Positions 7,237 to 9,677 of a DNA stretch of 9,677 nucleotides are shown piece by piece. Under the pieces are notes generated by a model. That model worked only from the letters and a program-made list of their open reading frames with translations, ran no database searches and was not told where the DNA came from. The position numbers and the translations under genes are program-made. The stretch covers positions 1 through 9,677 of the forward strand of contig PMSZ01000136.1 of assembly GCA_003168235.1 (NCBI GenBank). The letters run 5' to 3'. The stretch is from Acidobacteriaceae bacterium. Lineage in GTDB: Bacteria > Acidobacteriota > Terriglobia > Terriglobales > Acidobacteriaceae. Position 1 is the stretch's first letter. The number at the start of each line of letters is the position of its first letter.

Positions 7237-7395
7237 ATGCCTCACATTACGATGATGCTCCAGCCTGAAGAGTCCGAACAGCGGAGGGTTCGACTCGCCG
7301 TAGAAATCGTCAAAGACGCAAATCGACGGCTTGAACTACCGAGAAGAGTCGGCTTCGGTAGCTGTCTCATAATCACCGCTCAACGGAAGGAGTAG
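7237..7395 (+). pseudogene. Frameshifted, truncated 4-oxalocrotonate-tautomerase-like gene
   Basis: An ATG with AAGGAG (7224-7229) seven bases upstream opens a 52-codon frame starting MPHITMMLQP and continuing through RLAVEIVKDANR. That is the start of a 4-oxalocrotonate tautomerase family protein: the catalytic proline follows the initiator Met, and the helix matches RLA.EIVKD. From about 7330 the frame no longer fits, but the +1 frame at 7343-7372 reads EESASVAVS then TAA, matching the family's next strand (GEESVSVAIEE). So a one-base indel near 7325-7342 splits the gene, and even the repaired frame stops around 44 residues, short of the usual 60 or more. The present frame ends at TAG 7393-7395, three bases before the reductase ATG, so its translation could still help the reductase be translated. 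Probably inactive. Confidence 0.6.
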
Positions 7396-7398
7396 CAA

Positions 7399-8397
7399 AT
7401 GCAAACGCGCAAACTTGGAAAAAGCAATCTGGAAGTATCTGCCATCGGTCTTGGCTGCATGGGAATGAGCTTTTCCTACGGTCCGCCCAAAGACAAACAG
7501 GAGATGACCTCTCTTCTACGTGCCGCCGTGGACCGCGGCGTCACCTTCTTTGACACTGCCGAAGTCTACGGCCCGTTCTCGAACGAAGAGCTTGTGGGCG
7601 AAGCCCTGGCTCCGTTCCGTGGGAAAGTCGTGATTGCCACCAAGTTCGGGTTCGACCTGAGTGGCAGCGATAATCGGCCGGGAGTGGCCGGTGTGAATAG
7701 CCGTCCGGAGCACATCAGGCAGGCCGTCGAAGGCTCGCTCAAGCGGCTCAAGGTCGACACCATCGACCTGCTCTATCAGCACCGGGTCGACCCGAACGTG
7801 CCGATCGAAGACGTCGCCGGCGCGGTGAAGGAACTGATTCAAGCCGGCAAGGTCAAACACTTTGGACTTTCCGAAGCCGGCGCAAAGACGATTCGTCGCG
7901 CAAATGCTGTCCAGCCGATCACTGCTCTCCAGAGCGAATACTCGCTGTGGACGAGAACCCCCGAGAAAGAAGTAATACCGACCCTAGAGGAACTCGGCAT
8001 TGGTCTCGTGCCATATAGCCCGCTCGGCAAAGGCTTCCTGACGGGAGCAATGAATGAAACTACGAAGTTCGAAAGCACCGACTTCCGCAGCGGCCTCCCT
8101 CGCTTTACGCCGGAGGCACTTAAGGCGAATCAAGCCCTGATCGATCTGCTCGGCACGGTCGCGCAGCGTAAGAAGGCGACTCCCGCTCAGATCGCACTCG
8201 CGTGGCTGCTGGCTCAGAAGCCGTGGATCGTGCCGATCCCCGGCACCACGAAGTTAAACCGACTCGAGGAGAACATCGGAGCAGCGGTAGTCGAGTTGAC
8301 GACCGATGACCTCCGCGACATCGCTGCCGCCGCTTCCAAAATTAAGGTGGAAGGAGCTCGCTACCCGGAAAAACTTGAGCGAATGACCGGTCTGTGA
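7399..8397 (+). CDS. Aldo/keto reductase
   Basis: The 332-residue protein is a full-length NAD(P)H-dependent (beta/alpha)8-barrel oxidoreductase that reduces aldehydes or ketones in the cytoplasm. The start MQTRKLGKSNLEVSAIGLGCMGMS is typical. The catalytic tetrad is complete: D52 and Y57 in FFDTAEVYGP, K82 in ATKFG, H128 in LLYQHRVD. The cofactor-phosphate loop PIPGTTKLNRLEEN is at 279-292. It resembles the AKR13-like group that reduces methylglyoxal and assorted aldehydes, but the substrate cannot be told from sequence. AAGGAG (7387-7392) lies six bases before the ATG and fixes the start; this site overlaps the end of the tautomerase remnant. No clear promoter of its own is visible nearby. 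It converges with the phosphatase gene downstream. Confidence 0.95.
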   Translation: MQTRKLGKSNLEVSAIGLGCMGMSFSYGPPKDKQEMTSLLRAAVDRGVTFFDTAEVYGPFSNEELVGEALAPFRGKVVIATKFGFDLSGSDNRPGVAGVNSRPEHIRQAVEGSLKRLKVDTIDLLYQHRVDPNVPIEDVAGAVKELIQAGKVKHFGLSEAGAKTIRRANAVQPITALQSEYSLWTRTPEKEVIPTLEELGIGLVPYSPLGKGFLTGAMNETTKFESTDFRSGLPRFTPEALKANQALIDLLGTVAQRKKATPAQIALAWLLAQKPWIVPIPGTTKLNRLEENIGAAVVELTTDDLRDIAAAASKIKVEGARYPEKLERMTGL

Positions 8398-8407
8398 TCA
8401 AGAAAGA

Positions 8408-8425
8408 GGCGCTCGCGGGAGCGTC
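8408..8425 (-). terminator. Terminator-like hairpin between convergent genes
   Basis: GGCGCTC (8408-8414), loop GCGG, GAGCGTC (8419-8425) form a 7-bp stem with one G-T pair. On the minus strand it is followed by TCTTTCTT, so it could end the phosphatase transcript; the plus strand has no T tract. It lies in the 51-base gap between the reductase and phosphatase stop codons. Confidence 0.45.
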
Positions 8426-8448
8426 GGTCCTCCAACATTGTGACTCGG

Positions 8449-9677
8449 TTAACCCTTCACTAGGATGACGCTGGCGTCATCGCGCAGACCCGAACCGTCG
8501 GCGAACGAGCGTACGTCATCGAGCAAGCTCTCGGCGGAGGCGTCCGTTCGCGAAAAATGTTTTTGAAGACGCGCCACCCCGTACTCTTCATCCGCTTGAT
8601 TTTCCGCTTCGGTAATGCCGTCGCTGTAAAACACCAAGCGAAAACCTAGAGGAAGCTTCACTTCCACCTCCGAGAAATCGCCTGATCCCAGTCCCAAAGG
8701 GATTCCTCGCTCCACGTCGAGGAACTGGCCTGAAATGCCGGTCATTAGAAGCGGACGCAGGTGACCCGCGTTAGCGAAGGTCAGAGTCCGCTTAGCAGGA
8801 TCGAGCACGGCATACACCATGGTCACGAAACGGCCGGCGGGAAAATCCTCGACTAGAAGGCGATTCAGCTTCGCCAGCACTTCACCCGGAGTGCAGGCGG
8901 CCTCGGCCAGGGATCGCAAGATGCCGCGAGTGGCCGACATCAGCAGCGCGGCAGCGGTTCCCTTGCCGGAAACGTCGGCCAACACCAGTCCCCAACGGCC
9001 TTTGTCCATGGGAATGAAGTCGTACCAGTCGCCGCCCACCGCGCCGACGGGAATGGAAAGCCCGGATACAGTAAAACCAGGAATAGAGGGAGCGGCCTTG
9101 GGGAGAAGTGCTTGTTGAATGACGCGGGCCTCCCGCGCCTCGTGAGTCATTTGCTCCCTTTGCCGCTGTTCCTGTTGAAATCGGCGAGCATTGTGGACGG
9201 CCACGGCCACATCGCTGCACATGGCTTGAAGCAGCCGCAACTGGCAGGGGTTGAAGGCATCCAGTCCGGTGTGGGAGGCGGTGAATACTCCCACCAACTG
9301 CCCTTCTACAAGGAGCGGAATCGCAACTTCCGAGAGCGTGGATTCTTCACAGCCAATGTAGTAGGGGTCCTGGCGCACATCGGGCGCGTAGTGCATCTGG
9401 CCAGTCGATGCGACGTACCCGACCATCCCTTTCCCAATTTTCAGGCTGTGCCCGGGTCCGTGGAGGTCGCAGCCGGCGCAGCCATGGGCGCACACTAGCG
9501 ACAGTTCGGCGCGCTCTTGGTTGTGCAGGTAGATGTCAGAATCCAGACATCCGAAGGAGCGGGCGACCTCGTTTACGACCTTATCAACGAGCTGATCGAG
9601 GTCTAGGATGGAGCTGATTTTCTGAGCGGCCTTTTGAAGCTTGAGGAGATCTTCCACCTGATCCGGATTAAGCAGGG
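8449..9677 (-). CDS. GAF domain and SpoIIE-type PP2C phosphatase (RsbU-like), start not seen
   Basis: The frame is open to the window edge. A GTG at 9657 could start a 402-residue product, but coding continues upstream as LLNPDQVEDLLKLQ, so the true start is probably at or beyond the edge. Numbered from that GTG, residues about 10-160 are a GAF sensor domain (IGKGMVGYVASTG, AIPLLVEGQLVGVFTASH), a short coiled linker follows (about 158-185), then a PP2C/SpoIIE phosphatase domain (about 195-402). Metal ligands are visible: D210 in VGGDWYD, D228 in ADVSGKG, D346 in YSDGITE, and D393-D394 in LRDDAS. Such proteins dephosphorylate anti-anti-sigma factors or similar partners in partner-switching signalling, cytoplasmic here as no membrane segment is seen. 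The GAF domain has an unusual Cys/His cluster (C56, H58, C60, C63, H66, H70, plus C103). No anti-sigma or antagonist gene lies in the window. Confidence 0.9.
   Translation of the reverse strand, partial: LLNPDQVEDLLKLQKAAQKISSILDLDQLVDKVVNEVARSFGCLDSDIYLHNQERAELSLVCAHGCAGCDLHGPGHSLKIGKGMVGYVASTGQMHYAPDVRQDPYYIGCEESTLSEVAIPLLVEGQLVGVFTASHTGLDAFNPCQLRLLQAMCSDVAVAVHNARRFQQEQRQREQMTHEAREARVIQQALLPKAAPSIPGFTVSGLSIPVGAVGGDWYDFIPMDKGRWGLVLADVSGKGTAAALLMSATRGILRSLAEAACTPGEVLAKLNRLLVEDFPAGRFVTMVYAVLDPAKRTLTFANAGHLRPLLMTGISGQFLDVERGIPLGLGSGDFSEVEVKLPLGFRLVFYSDGITEAENQADEEYGVARLQKHFSRTDASAESLLDDVRSFADGSGLRDDASVILVKG

Noticed and set aside
9476..9489. c-type heme motif in the GAF domain
   Set aside because: The sequence is CAGCD, lacking the His of CxxCH, and no export signal is seen.

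Overview
The window looks like chromosomal DNA from a soil-type bacterium, most plausibly an Acidobacteriota member. This is inferred from protein style only: a Ser/Thr kinase fused to a TolB-like domain and TPRs, a GAF-SpoIIE phosphatase, a YtrA-type GntR/ABC operon and a secreted multicopper oxidase. No rRNA, tRNA, CRISPR, integrase or transposase is visible.

Layout: (1) 1-506, minus: N-terminal part of an exported multicopper oxidase, cut by the window edge; it was found by reading the reverse strand up to the edge. (2) 507-1241: about 735 bases without a convincing gene, holding a dyad over a TATAAT-like box for the oxidase and a TTGACA-N18-TTTATA promoter for the kinase. (3) 1242-3746, plus: an 834-residue membrane-anchored kinase/TolB-like/TPR protein. 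(4) 3852-6101, minus: a tight operon of GntR regulator, ABC ATPase and ABC-2 permease, joined by a 4-nt gap and an ATGA overlap. (5) 6240-6833, minus: an exported lipocalin-like protein of unknown function, with a perfect 20-bp palindrome next to a TTGACA box about 100 nt upstream. (6) 7117-7395, plus: remains of two small enzyme genes, a cupin C-terminus and a frameshifted 4-oxalocrotonate-tautomerase-like gene. (7) 7399-8397, plus: an intact aldo/keto reductase just after those remains. (8) 8449-9677, minus: a GAF plus SpoIIE-type PP2C phosphatase, open at the window end.

The units look mostly independent. The GntR-ABC operon is a self-contained, probably stress-responsive export module. 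The cupin, tautomerase and reductase were probably once a detoxification operon of which only the reductase survives. The kinase and the phosphatase are both signalling proteins, but nothing links them directly.

I see no clear undescribed multi-gene system. The most informative unexplained signals are the 20-bp palindrome at 6933-6952, the decayed genes before the reductase, the dispersed-repeat copy at 6184-6212 in the GntR leader, and a Cys/His cluster in the GAF domain.
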